This document shows positions 1 through 11,742 of a DNA stretch of 64,000 bases, piece by piece. Source of the stretch: Dactylellina haptotyla (lineage: Eukaryota > Ascomycota > Orbiliomycetes > Orbiliales > Orbiliaceae); NCBI GenBank assembly GCA_031310005.1, contig CM062379.1, positions 7,254,001 through 7,318,000 on the forward strand. The letters are read 5' to 3'. The notes under the pieces were generated by a model. It did no database searches, was not told where the DNA came from, and saw only the letters and a program-made list of their open reading frames with translations. Position numbers and translations under genes: made by a program. How positions within the stretch are numbered: position 1 is the stretch's first letter; each line of letters starts with the position of its first letter.

Positions 1-550
1 AAAACCAATTCCTGCGTTGACAAAGAAGCTACCAAAGGATACGGGTGGTTCGGCGCCAAGATTTCTTTGCTTGCGACAGATATGCTTGAAACAACTTTAC
101 CTCCATTCATCCATTGGACTGTTCGTATGTACCTGATGATGCTAGATGCATGCTTCCTGCAGATCCGGTTTGCTCTGTTTTACGCCCGCGGCTTCAAGCA
201 GGGTAATCACATATTCAACGCAAGGGACTTTTTAGCATAACGTTAGTTTTGTTTTGTAAACCCTCCTTTGAGGTACTTGTAAGCAGGTTCAGCTTTATGT
301 AATCGGTATTAATCATGTCTCGTAAGTCGGAACCATTCCACGACGATCTCTTTTTGGTGCATCGCTCTCGTGTATTCTTGACACTTTTACAAGTCATACA
401 AGGGTCTCTACTATGCAGCCATATCATTTGATGGGTTTGTTATCCTACTTTGGATAGCTCAGAATGCGAAAATAATAACCTGCACCAGGTGCGGAGGAGA
501 GGAGACAAGGAGGCAATTGAAGAGGCCAGTGCTCCTGTGCTTGTTAGTGG

Positions 551-880
551 ATGCCTCCGCCTCGAGGTCGCCTGCGACTCCCAAACATGATGCAGCAAAA
601 ACAAGCGTTGTTCGAGAGGCATAGATCTTGTGTTACTCTCCCCGGACTAAATACGATAAACGACGCTCGTGCCAACGTTGAAGGTGGAGAAAGACTATTC
701 CGCCTCCAGGTTCCTAGGAATGCTTTCCCCCGCCCCGCAGCTACATGGGAATGTCTCTCCATGGACCTTGCAGAAAAGGTAATTTTGCATTTCACACAAT
801 CGAATTCAGTAACATCTTCTTCTTCTAAAATATTATCCTTTTACCCGGCATACAGACGGCAAATTCCTCTTTCAAAAAAT
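551..880 (+). CDS. possible small two-exon gene, unknown function
   Basis: An open frame begins with ATG at 551 and runs to a GTAATT donor at 777. A possible acceptor (CATACAG) lies near 856, giving exons of about 226 and 30 nt and a protein of about 87 residues ending in KKYEL. The coding-like stretch is rich in basic residues and has no recognisable domain, signal peptide or membrane segment. The reverse strand is also open here, so a chance frame cannot be excluded. I do not recognise it. It is listed only because phase is kept across the proposed intron. Confidence 0.2.
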
Positions 881-1816
881 ATGAGTTGTAGTTTGTTACC
901 TGACGTCTCTTCCTTTGACGCTTTGGTCATCGGGAAATCTCTCGACGATACTATTTGATGCGGTATGTCGTACTTGAGTAAATCTATGACTTTTTGAGCT
1001 AGACTAATAGCTCAAACTGGCAAGCTTCCATTCAACCATGCTTCCATTCAACCATCACCGCTCTTTCCCCGACCCTCCACGAGGCGTTAGTCGAACCTGA
1101 ATAATGGCCGATACCTTGAGAAAAGTAGCTATACCTGCATCGAAAGAACCACAATAATGTCCTCTTGTTGGCGATATTTACTATGATCAGTCATCACTAT
1201 TTCCCAAAAGTGGTATGCCACGCTTTCGAAGATTATCGGAGCGTTTGGCCGCAATCTGTCCAACGTGTGCGACACTCGGCAACCAACAGGCAAAATTGGG
1301 GCCAATCCGGCATGCAGCCCTATGCATACGAGATATTTGGTTCTTGAGGAGCTAGCTCTTGAAGTTCCCTGAATTTGTTAGCTCGGCTCGTATCCTTCCA
1401 GGACGACCCTAGAAAGCCATTCAAGCCATCTTTCCACGAGTTGGACGCCTTGACCAAGTACAGTGAGTGGTCGCGAGATTGAGAACGAAAGTGGTCTTTC
1501 TCTTTTTGTTTCAGTCGAATGTTTCTCATAAATTGACAATGACTCGTGCGCGCGCGAGGCGAAAGATTCCACTGCCTGAGATTCCGTTCGGACCGGCAAA
1601 TTCCACATTGACCGGGGCTTCAAACAAAACGGGTTAGCGAACTCTGTTTCGGGCTCACCATGGAATCCGGCCGTTTTGAATTTTTGTTGCGGATGGAGCA
1701 GGCCTCAATTCGTTCGGTACATGAGTTACTTAGTGTCTAGGATATACCCTCGTGGTACTGTAATGCATTCTCTGTCATTAGTCATGCAGCTAAGATTATT
1801 TTTTGGATTTGGATTT

Positions 1817-1848
1817 TTTTTTTTTTTTTTTTTTTGGGGGGGGGGGAA
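1817..1848. repeat. poly-T/poly-G homopolymer block
   Basis: A T run of more than 20 bases is directly followed by a G run of about 10. It lies in non-coding DNA. Such a block slips easily in replication and in sequencing, so its length should not be trusted. Confidence 0.9.
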
Positions 1849-3906
1849 TCTGCACGATGCTTGTGGCGACCGGTAAGGTGGTCGGGTGCACCGACCGAAT
1901 CTATGGGCTTCGAGATCGTTGATATCACATTTTCGTATATTTGTCCGCGTTGGGTGCCGGAGTGCTAAAGGGCTGTGTTCGCGTCTAGAAAACCTGTATT
2001 TTAGATCGTGAAAGTGTTGGGGAAAATAGTCGCGAGTTGGATAGCTGTGCAAACCGAAGAACTAAATGTACGTGCGGACGTCGGAAAGATTTTATTTCTC
2101 AGGCTTTCTTAGCTTCGGCCGTGATCTTACAAATCAGCAAGTTGAGCCGCACTGACGATAATAGAGGGGCCACCAAGAGGTAATTTCTCGCGAGGGCAAT
2201 CTTTCCGGCATATCCCTTACATTGAGGCACGATCCTGGCAATAGAGGATGCTCGAGTCGGGCACTCGCTCGCTCATTGCTGTTACCAGTTTGGTCGAAAG
2301 TTACAAACGGAACCCAACCGCAAGAGCGATGACGGGGATTCCAAGACATCGAAAAAGGTCGGTGCTCACCATTCTATGATATTACTTCCCAGGTATATAA
2401 TTCGTTGGGAGCTAGTTTTGGGCCATGATGCAAATGGTGGTCGTACAAGATGCTCATGCCCAATACTTTCAAATGTAATCAGGCCCAGAACACCGTACAA
2501 GAGAAACATCCCAAGACGGGGAGACCTGATAGAGCTCGGCAGCCATCAAAGCCACGGCGGAGGGGTGTGGGAAGACACAGATCTGGATGCCGGCCAAGGT
2601 AGGCAGCCAGCGAAGCTGGAGCATCCTCCACGGAACTGACGATGGGCTCGCAGAGTGTGGGTCTTCTCCGTTAGGAAAACAAACTTTAAATCCGGCAGGC
2701 TAGCCCGACATAAGCTCCGCGAAAAGGGACCCGGCGAGATCTCGATTACAGCCTGTGCGCCGCCTGTCTTTTTGGCTGTCCGTCAGTTGCCCGCCTCACG
2801 AGGGGCTTGGGGACGGGCTGCGAGGGTTATATCTGGGCCGGATAGTCGAGTGCTCACGGTACTTGTATGAAAAATTGGGGATAGCGTTAGTGCGTATTAA
2901 GGCGGAACACGAAAGGATAGTTAATTATGAATGTACATCCTACAAATTATCGAACGTGAAAGGAGGAAAAACCTATTCCTAGTGTCGTTGATTGAGATAT
3001 AAAGGACCAGCCAGGGAGCTCTAAAAGAGGTCCTCGAGGTGATCGATCTCGGAAAGGTCTTGTTACTTCGCTCGTTGTGGGACCCACAAGCTCCCCGTCA
3101 CAGCCAGCTCCCTCCCTTCGTCAAAAAGGATTCTGCGCCGACAGGGTCTTGCATTTCTGTAGCTGGCCCGTCGAAGAAAAAAAAAAAAAAACTTACGACG
3201 GCGTCCGTCCTTGCTTGCTGTTACTTACTTACCACCTTTGCTACTTGCTCCTTTTTCTTTTTTCTCCCGCCGTTTCTTTTTTCTTTCCCTTCTCATTTCG
3301 AGCAGAAAAATTCATCAATTCCTGCCGCACAAGCACACTACGTCAGCTTCTGGGCCTGCATGGGAGGGTCTTAGGACTGATTCTTATTCCATGGACGTTT
3401 CTCTTGTTCGTCCTCTTCTTTCGAATTCCGGAAACCTGGGTCCTTCCTCTGCACGACTCCATCGTTCCCCGTTTCCCCGACTTTACTCATCAAAAGGAAA
3501 ATTCTTCCCAATGTGATGGAAGCTTAATAAGTGCAGATATAAATCCCGTTCTCGCTACGATTTAATTTTGTTCTTTCTTTTTTCCCCTGCAGTGGTTCTG
3601 ATCCAACCGTCGAACCCGCCCACCCTTTCGTCCAGTCCGCCAGCCAGCCAGCAGCCAGCAGCCAGTGGCGGGCCTCTTGTTGTTTGTTGGATCGCCTGCC
3701 ACGCCTGGCACCAACGCACGCCGTCCGTCAACCCCATCAAACGCAACACGCCCGCCGGTCTCAGCTGAAAGGAGGCTATTTTGCTTGCCACCAGCAGGAG
3801 CTTGCGGAGGAGTCGTGCTCGAGCAGAGGAGAGATAGAGAGATAGAGACAGAGATAGAGAGCGCGCACAGCCGTAGGGCTATAAGATAGTAGAACAGAAA
3901 TACGAA

Positions 3907-6311
3907 ATGTCGTCGTCGGCGGGGGGCAACACCAGACATGTGCGGACGCGGACAGGTAGGTCGTCTCGGACCTTGAATTTAGCCTCTGCGCTTTGGCGAG
4001 CGATGCATATCCCATTGCACCTCGTCCAGACTAAACCCGCCGGCGGCCGGGTAGGATAAATGCATCTCTAACAGCGCGCGCCCATTTTTTTTGCATCTCT
4101 ACAATTATAGGCTGCTGGACCTGTCGCTTCCGCAAGAAGAAGTGTGACGAAGCCCGTCCTGCCTGCGAGCAGTGCTCGCACCTCAGGTTAACATGTGACG
4201 GCTACGACGGTCAGCCCGTCTGGATGAAAGACCCCGAAAAGGCTTCTGAGAAGAAACTCGAGATCAAGAGGCAGATGGTAAGACGAAGCAGGAGGAGAAA
4301 GAAGAATCAGGACCCGAACAAACCGCAGGTTCCCTCGCAGAAGCCCAGGACCCCGACGAAGCCCCTTACGCCGCCACCAACAACCAACATTGACGTAGCC
4401 AACGAGTCTGCATTTGCTAGACCGAAGCAGTTCCCAGCTATATCTCTGCCCGTGAACCTGGGCGACCATGACTTCTCTACGTTTTCGGCGTCGTCGCCGG
4501 AGGATGCTACGTTGGAATTCTCACCTTTCAACATGAGGAATATGCATTGGGCAGTCAATGGCTTCCCACCTCTACAACAGCACGCGCATACTCTCTCCCC
4601 TCCTGCAACCGATCCTCTCCTATCCAGGGAATCCACAAGAGCTCCCTCGGCAGAGACTACGATAAAAGAAGAGGATAACGAAGATGTTGATATGGATGTG
4701 GACATGGACTCCGGAGACTCGTCCTCCCAGAACCAAATCACGCGATATAGTTCCAAAACAGGACCCATTTCTTATTTCCAGTTCTCAGATTTGCAAATCC
4801 AGACCGACAGCAAACTGGAACTGAATCTCGCGAACCTATACCTGCGTACAATATTTGGTGTAACCTATCGGGCTCTGTCCGATGAGCAGGTTGTCCAGTA
4901 CAACGATGCTCTCATCCTGCCAATGTTCAAAGATAACAAATCTTTCTTACACGGCTGCCTGAGTAGCACTGCACTGCATCTAACTGCGACCAATATCTCT
5001 GAAACTCACCGGAAGGCACTGGTGACCGAAGTGTACAGGCACCGTCAGAGAAGCTTAAAGTCACTCAAAAAGCAAGTTACAAATAGCTCGCAGGACGGGG
5101 AACGCATCAAAATCCTTGCCACAGTCTGTGCCCTCATCTCATTCGAGGTCTTTTCTAGAAGGACGGACTGGCAAGTCCACGTCAAGGCGGCCACAGACTG
5201 TGTTACGCTCTTGAACTGGTGCGTGAAGCAGCCAACACACCCCGGTCAGTGGTTCATATACTCGCGGGTTCTCTGGCTCGATATTCTCTCCTCCATAACT
5301 ACTGGAGCAAACCCTGTCTTCGCAAACTTTTATCGGAATATTTTATTTTACCTGCCAGAATCACGCAATCAAGTTAACCGCCTGGTCGAAATGACGGGCT
5401 GCGAGGATTCCGTCCTTTACCTTATATCGGAAATCACATGCCTCGAAAACTGGAAGTTCGAAAATCTGCCAACACAACCCTGGCAGGTGCTCCAGGCGGA
5501 GCTGGTACGCAGAGCAGTCCTTCTCGATCGAGAGCTGCAGCGTCTTGCGATCAGCGACCTGTCCAGTCGGAGTCCCCGCTCCGGACCAGAATATAATTAC
5601 TGGAACTACAACTCGGTGCACACATCGCCGCAGGGAGACGAGGTTGACTATTCTGAGAGTGACTTTGGTGACGATAACGAGTTCGATAATGATTTTGAAT
5701 CCGATTTCGACGACGAGGATGATCTCTCTTACGCTGATGAAGACCCATCATCAGATGTCAACGAGGTCGTCGATGGCATAGTCAGGCGAAACTCCAGTTT
5801 CACCGGCTTAGACTCTCAATCTCATCACCACGGTCCCACTTCACCCACGGATACCGACGCAGGTGACATGTTTGTCAATGAGAGCACGAACAAATTAATC
5901 GAAGACCGCGTCACTTTCCGCAAAGCTGTCACCGAGGCATTCCGGATAATGGCTAGGGTTTATCTACGCATTGTTGTTTACGGGTTTAACCAATACGATG
6001 CCGAATGCCAGTCTCTTCTAGAAGAGCTGTTAGCGGTTATTAATTTTATCCCAAATCTTTACATGGGTTACGAACGTTCAATAATATCCCCACTACTGAT
6101 CGTGGGGTCTTTGGCGATAAAAGTACAGCATCAAAATGCAATTTCAACGAGATTAAAGAAGATACCACACATGGCAAAGTACGGAAACCTAGGTAACGTT
6201 GACAAGATCCTGACGGAAATATGGTCTCGTCAATGGACGCCGGATCCGTTCCAACTTGTTCCGTGGCGTCAAGTTATGAAGGAGAAGAATTGGGAATATT
6301 TAATGGTTTGA
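3907..6311 (+). CDS. Zn(II)2Cys6 fungal transcription factor
   Basis: This is a likely DNA-binding regulator of 749 residues from two exons, 3907-3955 and 4111-6311, with a GTAGGT donor and an ATTATAG acceptor. The splice restores the binuclear zinc cluster: Cys at residues 18, 21, 28, 35, 38 and 45 (C-x2-C-x6-C-x6-C-x2-C-x6-C), followed by a basic segment (about 55-75). Starting at the ATG at 4224 instead would lose the whole zinc cluster, which is why the upstream start is chosen. The middle and C-terminal parts resemble the fungal-specific regulatory domain (Fungal_trans_2 type), and a strongly acidic stretch lies at about 526-571. No biosynthetic cluster flanks the gene, so the target genes cannot be inferred. 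Confidence 0.93.
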
Positions 6312-7492
6312 GGATGCGCATCATAATCGTACATCTTCTTATATCATAACAGCGACTTTTTCAAATTTCCTTGTTCTGGTTTTCCGGCTTCGCTCGTTTT
6401 CGTTCATCTAAGCACCAAAAAAAAGTATTTCGTCTCTCGGGTTTATTATTTTAATTACCCCTATCCTTTCCTCCCAAATATTTCTTGCACTCTATTCTCC
6501 GCCCTCGCTTTACGTTATCATTTCTTTCGGTATTTTATTTAGCTTCTTTTTTTTTTTTTTTTGGGTCACTGCTTGAGTGGGAATCATATACCCCGGCGCA
6601 AAAATTTGGAGGATTTTTCATGGCTTTTCAGATTATTTTTTCCTACTCCGCTTTTTTTTAAATGGTTATTTCTTCAGGGTTAAAATACAAGCATGGGACG
6701 ACTTTTTTTCTACTTTGTTACCACGAAAGTTTCTCGTATTATTCTTTCTTTTTTGTATGCCTTTTTCCAGGCCATCTCTTCTTCCTGTATACCTATCATA
6801 TTACCTATCATACGTCTGGGGTCAACCCCGCTGCGAATCTGCTGTTTCATCACCATGCGCAACAGATACATCTGCGCACAGACATACTGAACAACGTCCA
6901 CTCTGCTATCACAAGATTGAAATCGATCATAATGAGCATCCTACACGATGCATCAAAAAATTGGATACCAAACCGAAGGAAAGACCAATGGTCAGAGTTT
7001 TCTTGTTCATAAGGACAAATCATATCATTTTATTTACCTTCTTCACTTTGACGGTTCAGATTAGAATGGTTCGAATAATAAAAAAAGTTTTATTACCAAA
7101 CAGTATTTGTTTTTAAAAAATTTCTATAATCCAAGTGAGAGAATTAAAAGAGAACAGGTTATAATGTTTGGCGTGAAACGAAAAGTAAACCTACTGAACA
7201 GAGGTATACATTTTAAGCGCCATAAATACTACTTTCTTCTGGGAACTTTTTTGTTTCAAAACAGAAACCGTAATGGGTGAGAATAGAATTTCTTCTACTC
7301 AGCCCAAAACATGAGTGCTCATCGATCAACCGATCAAAATGGATGTTAACCCAACTGACCGATGGCAGAAGCTCCATACGCGTTATGAAATCCTCACGAA
7401 CTCGCGATAGACTACGAAGGACTAACATCGAAACTCATGCTTCTATTGTCAGATAGAACTATGTACAATATATTCTGCACCCCTTCTTGCTA
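6312..7492. other. intergenic region between convergent genes
   Basis: This is the 3' flank of the Zn2Cys6 gene (+) and of the Bud27-like gene (-). It is T-rich with several T runs (6547-6562, 6652-6660) and scattered AATAAA-like A+T-rich motifs suited to polyadenylation. I see no supported gene. The open frames at about 6577-7116 are low-complexity hydrophobic translations of T-rich DNA. Confidence 0.6.
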
Positions 7493-9902
7493 TCAAGGCA
7501 ATTGGTTCTTTACCCTGCCAGCTTTAAAGCGGCTGACTTTCCTCTTATCCAGATTCTCATCAATGGGGACGATCGTTTTCTCTTCCTCTGACTCCACATA
7601 CCCACCTTGCCGTTGTATTAATTTGTTTCTCATGGCGAAGTACGCATCTGTGACTTCGCGCTGGTGGAAATCGGGGTCCAGTTCGTCTGGTGCTCGCGGT
7701 GTCCTTTGCGTGGGTGTTGTTGGCGCTGCCGGGTCAAACGGTTTCTGCCATGTTGGTGCACGTTCGATGACCGAGGACGCCATTATAGGGCGGTCCTCGT
7801 CGGAGAGTTCGTCGCCTAAGGGGTCTAGTACTGATGGTTCTTCGGATTCTGCATTTTTTGATGCTGATTTTGAGGTATTGGACTTCGATGCGGCGGTCTT
7901 TCGTAGTGGCATTTTACCTGTAACTTTCGGCGCCATCGGCGGTGTCGGTGCTCCCATTGATACCGTCCGCTCTATAATTTCGTAAGAACCAGGACTCGGG
8001 GCGGCTTGGGGTTCTGCGACTTTAGGTTTTGGAGCCTTCTTTCCAGTTGATTTTTCCATGTCTACCTGCTCCTGCACTTTTTGGACTTGTCTCGCAGCTT
8101 TGAATAGCGATGGGAGTTTCTTCTTCGGCTCTTCTGTTGAATTTTGGAAGTATCTTTCCTCTTGATCTTTGGTGCCGGGACCGAACACCATGTCCAGGAT
8201 GCTTGGGTCGATATCTTCATTATCAAACCCGTCTCTGACGAGTTCCGATGCATTTGAAGGTGGTTTGATAATTGGTGCTGGGGCAGGTGCTATATCCAAA
8301 TCCTCCGCAAAACGAACGCCTTTCTTCTCGGTTGACTTTTTCTTTTCCTTCTTCGGTACTTCCGAAGGAGCTTCAACTGTAGTGACTGGTTTGATCGACG
8401 CGTCTGTTGGTTCGGATTTAACTTCTGCGGCAACTTGCGCCGCCTTCTCCCTTGCCTCAATTTTCTTTTGTAACTTCATCATTTCTCGTCGCACCCTATC
8501 GGAAACGAGCTGGCCCTTGGAACGCCCCCATTGGTCATCCTCGTCGTCATCCGTCCCGTCGTCGTCGTCATCGTCGTCGTCATAATCGTAATCATCGTCA
8601 TCCTCCTCGTCATCCTCCTCGTCCAATTCGATTTCTGCTACGATATTGTTCATCTCTCTCATGTTGTATTTGATCATTTCCTCCCTCATCAGTCTTTCTT
8701 CTTCCGTTTCCTCAACTTCTGGGAGGTTCTCAAATGGATCATCAGAAGCGTCGGAGTCTTCATCTTCGTCGTCTTCCAAGATCCGAATCCTTGCGACTCC
8801 TTCCTTCTTCGCAGCTTCTTTGAGCTGCTCATCGCTTGTGATGAAGGATGTCGGTTCCGGAGGAGCGGCAACGATCTCCTTGATTGATGGCCCTTCCTCT
8901 TTTATCGGGGCTGGAGCCTTTTCTTTGACATCTGGAACTAGTCCAGGTTTAACCCTCTTCTCTGTGAGCACCATACCAGACTGCGACGAGTATTCCTTTT
9001 CCGTAGCCTGGATACGTTTTGGTGTTCGCGTTTGGGGCTTCGGCGCAGGTTTCGGCTTTTGTTGGATCTGATCTTTGGTTGGGACTTTCTTAGCTAGTGC
9101 TGTGGTGGGCGGTTTCGCAGATGAAGGAGGCTTTGACGACGATGGCGAGGAAGAAGGCGCCTGTTTGTGCTTTTCCTTGGGTTTTCCCTCAGACTTCGTG
9201 GCATCCTCCTTGTCCTTTTGCTTTTTGGCTAGTGTATCGACGAGGGGTTGGAAGCTTTCGATCGCAGCTTGGACGTTGAACGGTTGCGCCGAACCGCCAG
9301 CGGCGGGATTTACATCCGATTCTATCCATCTTATTAGATTCTATACCCACTCAAATCCATATCTAGAGTTTGGACGCACTGATGATCTTGCCCTTGTCGT
9401 CCAGCTCCTCTCTGATGTCCATCACCGGGAGACCCTCCTCGTTGGTCAACTGCCCGGAGTTCTCGATGACCCGTACGTTGTCGAGGGTAGTTTCGCCAAG
9501 TTCTAGTTGCTTCTCGATCTTGTCGATATTTTCTTGAACATCTAGAAGCATAAGCTTTTTGTTGGCGATCGCAAGGCGGGGACCGGAGCAAAACAGTTGG
9601 GTCAACTAACAGTCTATTCGATGTCGTACCGCCTCTGCAACCTGGACCGGGCGTCGTTTGATGCCTTCCTTGTCCCCCAGGAAGGATGTAATTTCCTCTC
9701 GAGTGATCACATCGCCGCCAAAGTCGTCTGCGATTGCGAGGATGTCGTCGCGAGTGGCGGTTTTGGGGAGCGCGAGGATTTCTTCCTTGAGGCCTTCGTA
9801 TTCGGCGGAGTGGACCTGCCAGTGCTTGAGTGCCTTGCGGAGCTTGATGACGGACTCCTCCAGCTGCTTTCGCTGCTTCTCTGTGACTTCGACCGTGTCC
9901 AT
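7493..9902 (-). CDS. bud27: Bud27/URI-type unconventional prefoldin
   Basis: Bud27/URI proteins are prefoldin-like scaffolds that act in cytoplasmic assembly of RNA polymerases through Rpb5. Three exons on the minus strand (9902-9611, 9541-9380, 9321-7493) give 760 residues, with introns of 69 and 58 nt. The N-terminal ~150 residues form an alpha-type prefoldin coiled coil: a first helix, a loop, then the helix reading HRIDYVQENIDKIEKQ across the first splice. A long disordered linker follows, with an almost pure Asp/Glu run at about 385-415 and a GVRFAEDLDIAP motif. The C-terminus carries the DUF3835-like segment ending in SRFKAGR. The start ATG at 9902 lies 262 bp from the divergent TFIIH gene. 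The symbol rests on family architecture, not on a search. Confidence 0.88.
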
Positions 9903-10164
9903 CTTGTCGGTTGGCGGTGACGATGAGTGGTGACAAAGAGTGGTGGAGGTTGCAGGCGACTAGAAATTTTTGGTGTCTTAAGTTTTGGCGGCTTAAAAAT
10001 CAGAAGGATCTGGACCGCGCTTGTCTCCGCTCCGTTTTGGTTAGCGGACTTGTATTACATTACCAACAACGACTCCATCGCCAACCTCGCCGCGACATGT
10101 CCACCTCCACTCCACCTCCACCTCCATCCTTCCTGTGATTCCACTCCTTTAGACACTCGCCGCC
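9903..10164. promoter_or_regulatory. shared divergent promoter, Bud27-like / Tfb3-like
   Basis: These 262 bp separate the start codons of two divergent genes, both tied to RNA polymerase II. No other feature fits here, so both core promoters must lie in this interval. No clear TATA box is visible. CT-rich blocks at 10097-10140 lie just before the Tfb3-like start. Confidence 0.7.
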
Positions 10165-11393
10165 ATGCCGTTCCTCAATGCCAGCAGCTCCGCTACCGCG
10201 GCTGCTATTGCCCGCGCCCGCGAGAACGCCATAAATCGCGGTAGCGGGGATGCCGATGAGATATGTCCCGTCTGCAAGTCCTCCCGATACCTGAATCCGA
10301 ACATGCGATTCCTCGTCAATCCGGAATGCTACCACAAGATGTGCGAGTCCTGCGTCGACCGATTGTTCTCCCAGGGCCCTTCGCAATGCCCCGTTGTCGG
10401 ATGCGATAAGATTCTCAGGAAGCAGAAATTTAGGAGGCAGACGTTTGAGGATATTCAGGTCGAGAGGGAGGTCGATGTTCGGAAGCGGATAGCCAAGACG
10501 TATGTTTCTCAGCTCTCTTAACGCCTTTCGTAGATGAATTGATAGTGGTGGCGGCTGACTAACATGTTCCGGATAGCTTTAATAAGAGACAGGAAGACTT
10601 TCCCTCCTTGAAGGAGTTCAACGACTACCTCGAAGAAGTTGAAACCGTAACCTTCAATCTGATAAACAGCGTCGACCTCTCCTCCACCGAAGCCAAGATC
10701 GTAGCCTTCGAACAATCCAATAAAGCCAGCATTCTCCAGAATGCCGCAAAATCAGCCCAGGAAGCACAGTTCGTACAAGCCCAACGCGACTTCGATCGAG
10801 AGCAACATCGTCGTGCGAGAGAACTTGAAGATGAGATCGAAGCCGAAGCGAAGAGAGACAAGATCGAGCATAAGGCGAACCTCCTCAAGGCCTTGGAAGC
10901 CGACAATCCGGACGCCGAGGTCGCAAAGGTCAACAAGCAAGCGAGGAAGAAGAGCTCGATGCGGAAGGAGAACCAGGAGCGAAGAGCTAGGGAGCTTGAA
11001 GCGGCGAGGAACGCACCCGCCTTCCAGTTCCTGGCGAATCTCAACAAACCGACAGATAACGAACCTCATAAACCTTACGATCCCGTGGACGGATACGACG
11101 AGACCAACAAGTATTTCGTTTACAGAGAGAAATACGACAATCCGTATGTTTTTCGACCCTATTTTCACATATGGAGCTTAGTATTGATCATACTAACATT
11201 TATTAGATGGCTGGATGGAGCACTCAACGACAAATCCATGCTTGCAGGCGGATATCTCGTGTCTCAGTATTGCGAGCGCGCGATCTTCGAAGCCTTCTCG
11301 GGTATTGGATGTTTCATTGAAGACCCTCCAGTGGAAGAAGAACCTTTCAATGCGTCCTTCGACACGCCCATGGCCGACGCCGTATCAGTCTAA
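10165..11393 (+). CDS. tfb3: TFIIH/CAK assembly subunit Tfb3 (MAT1), RING finger
   Basis: The family's role is to assemble the CDK7-type kinase of TFIIH and tie it to the core complex, for Pol II CTD phosphorylation and repair. Three exons (10165-10499, 10577-11143, 11207-11393) encode 362 residues. Introns have GTATGT donors, and the second has a perfect TACTAAC branch site. That 63-nt intron is a multiple of three and is open, so an unspliced reading would wrongly add 21 residues. The N-terminus holds a C3HC4 RING: Cys34, Cys37, Cys55, His57, Cys60, Cys63, Cys75, Cys80. A long basic/acidic coiled coil follows, and the C-terminal segment contains the LAGGY motif typical of MAT1. Length agrees with the family. 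Confidence 0.94.
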
Positions 11394-11742
11394 TATATCG
11401 GCTAGCTGGACTAGCATGCGATTTGTCTTCATTTAGTACTTTACAGCGATCGGAGCATTCATGTAGATAATTTTGGCGTTATGGTTGATTTCGTTGGACA
11501 TTTGGTTCTCATTGGCGTCTAGATATCATCGTTTTCATTTTCGTCAAAATAAAATCTCACAGAAGAAGGGAGTGCCAGTGATAACCCTGGATTCGAGAAT
11601 ACTATACTACATTTTTATTATTAAACCTGTGATGGTTGAACATCGCGACTAACCTAAAACTAGAATGCCTTTAGGTTTCCCTTTCGCTAATAACACGTTG
11701 AAGATAACCTGCCCTTCTCAGACAATCCGAGAGTTAATGCGA
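11394..11742. other. 3' intergenic region between convergent genes
   Basis: These 349 bp lie between the stop codons of the Tfb3-like gene (+) and the folylpolyglutamate synthase gene (-). A+T-rich motifs (AAAATAAAATC at 11546-11556, TTTTTATTATTAAA at 11610-11623) suit polyadenylation in both directions. No gene is seen. Confidence 0.6.

Larger units (their letters stand above)
1..3906. other. intergenic region upstream of the Zn2Cys6 gene
   Basis: Apart from the weak candidate at 551, I see no gene here. The stretch includes a homopolymer block near 1817-1848 (a long T run followed by a G run). Pyrimidine-rich DNA at about 3220-3300 and 3560-3600 and a GA-rich block at 3825-3865 (GATAGAGA-type repeats) lie just before the Zn2Cys6 start and are typical of a fungal promoter and 5' leader. 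Short open frames on both strands overlap one another and show no domain. Confidence 0.5.

Noticed and set aside
3039-3565. Phe/Ser-rich frames upstream of the Zn2Cys6 gene
   Set aside because: They come from pyrimidine-rich promoter or leader DNA; three overlapping frames are equally open.
3825-3865. GATA-like repeats as regulator binding sites
   Set aside because: They are part of a simple GA-rich tract in the leader of the Zn2Cys6 gene; simple repetition explains them.
6577-7116. 179-codon Phe/Leu-rich frame in the 3' region of the Zn2Cys6 gene
   Set aside because: It is a translation of T-rich DNA with no conserved motif, and it overlaps other frames of the same kind.
8169-9071. Ser-rich and Arg/His-rich plus-strand frames across the Bud27-like gene
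   Set aside because: They are antisense to its Asp/Glu-rich and Lys-rich coding sequence, which avoids stops on the opposite strand.
10625-11168. Minus-strand frames over the Tfb3-like gene
   Set aside because: They are shadows of the coiled-coil exon; the sense strand carries the RING finger and good introns.
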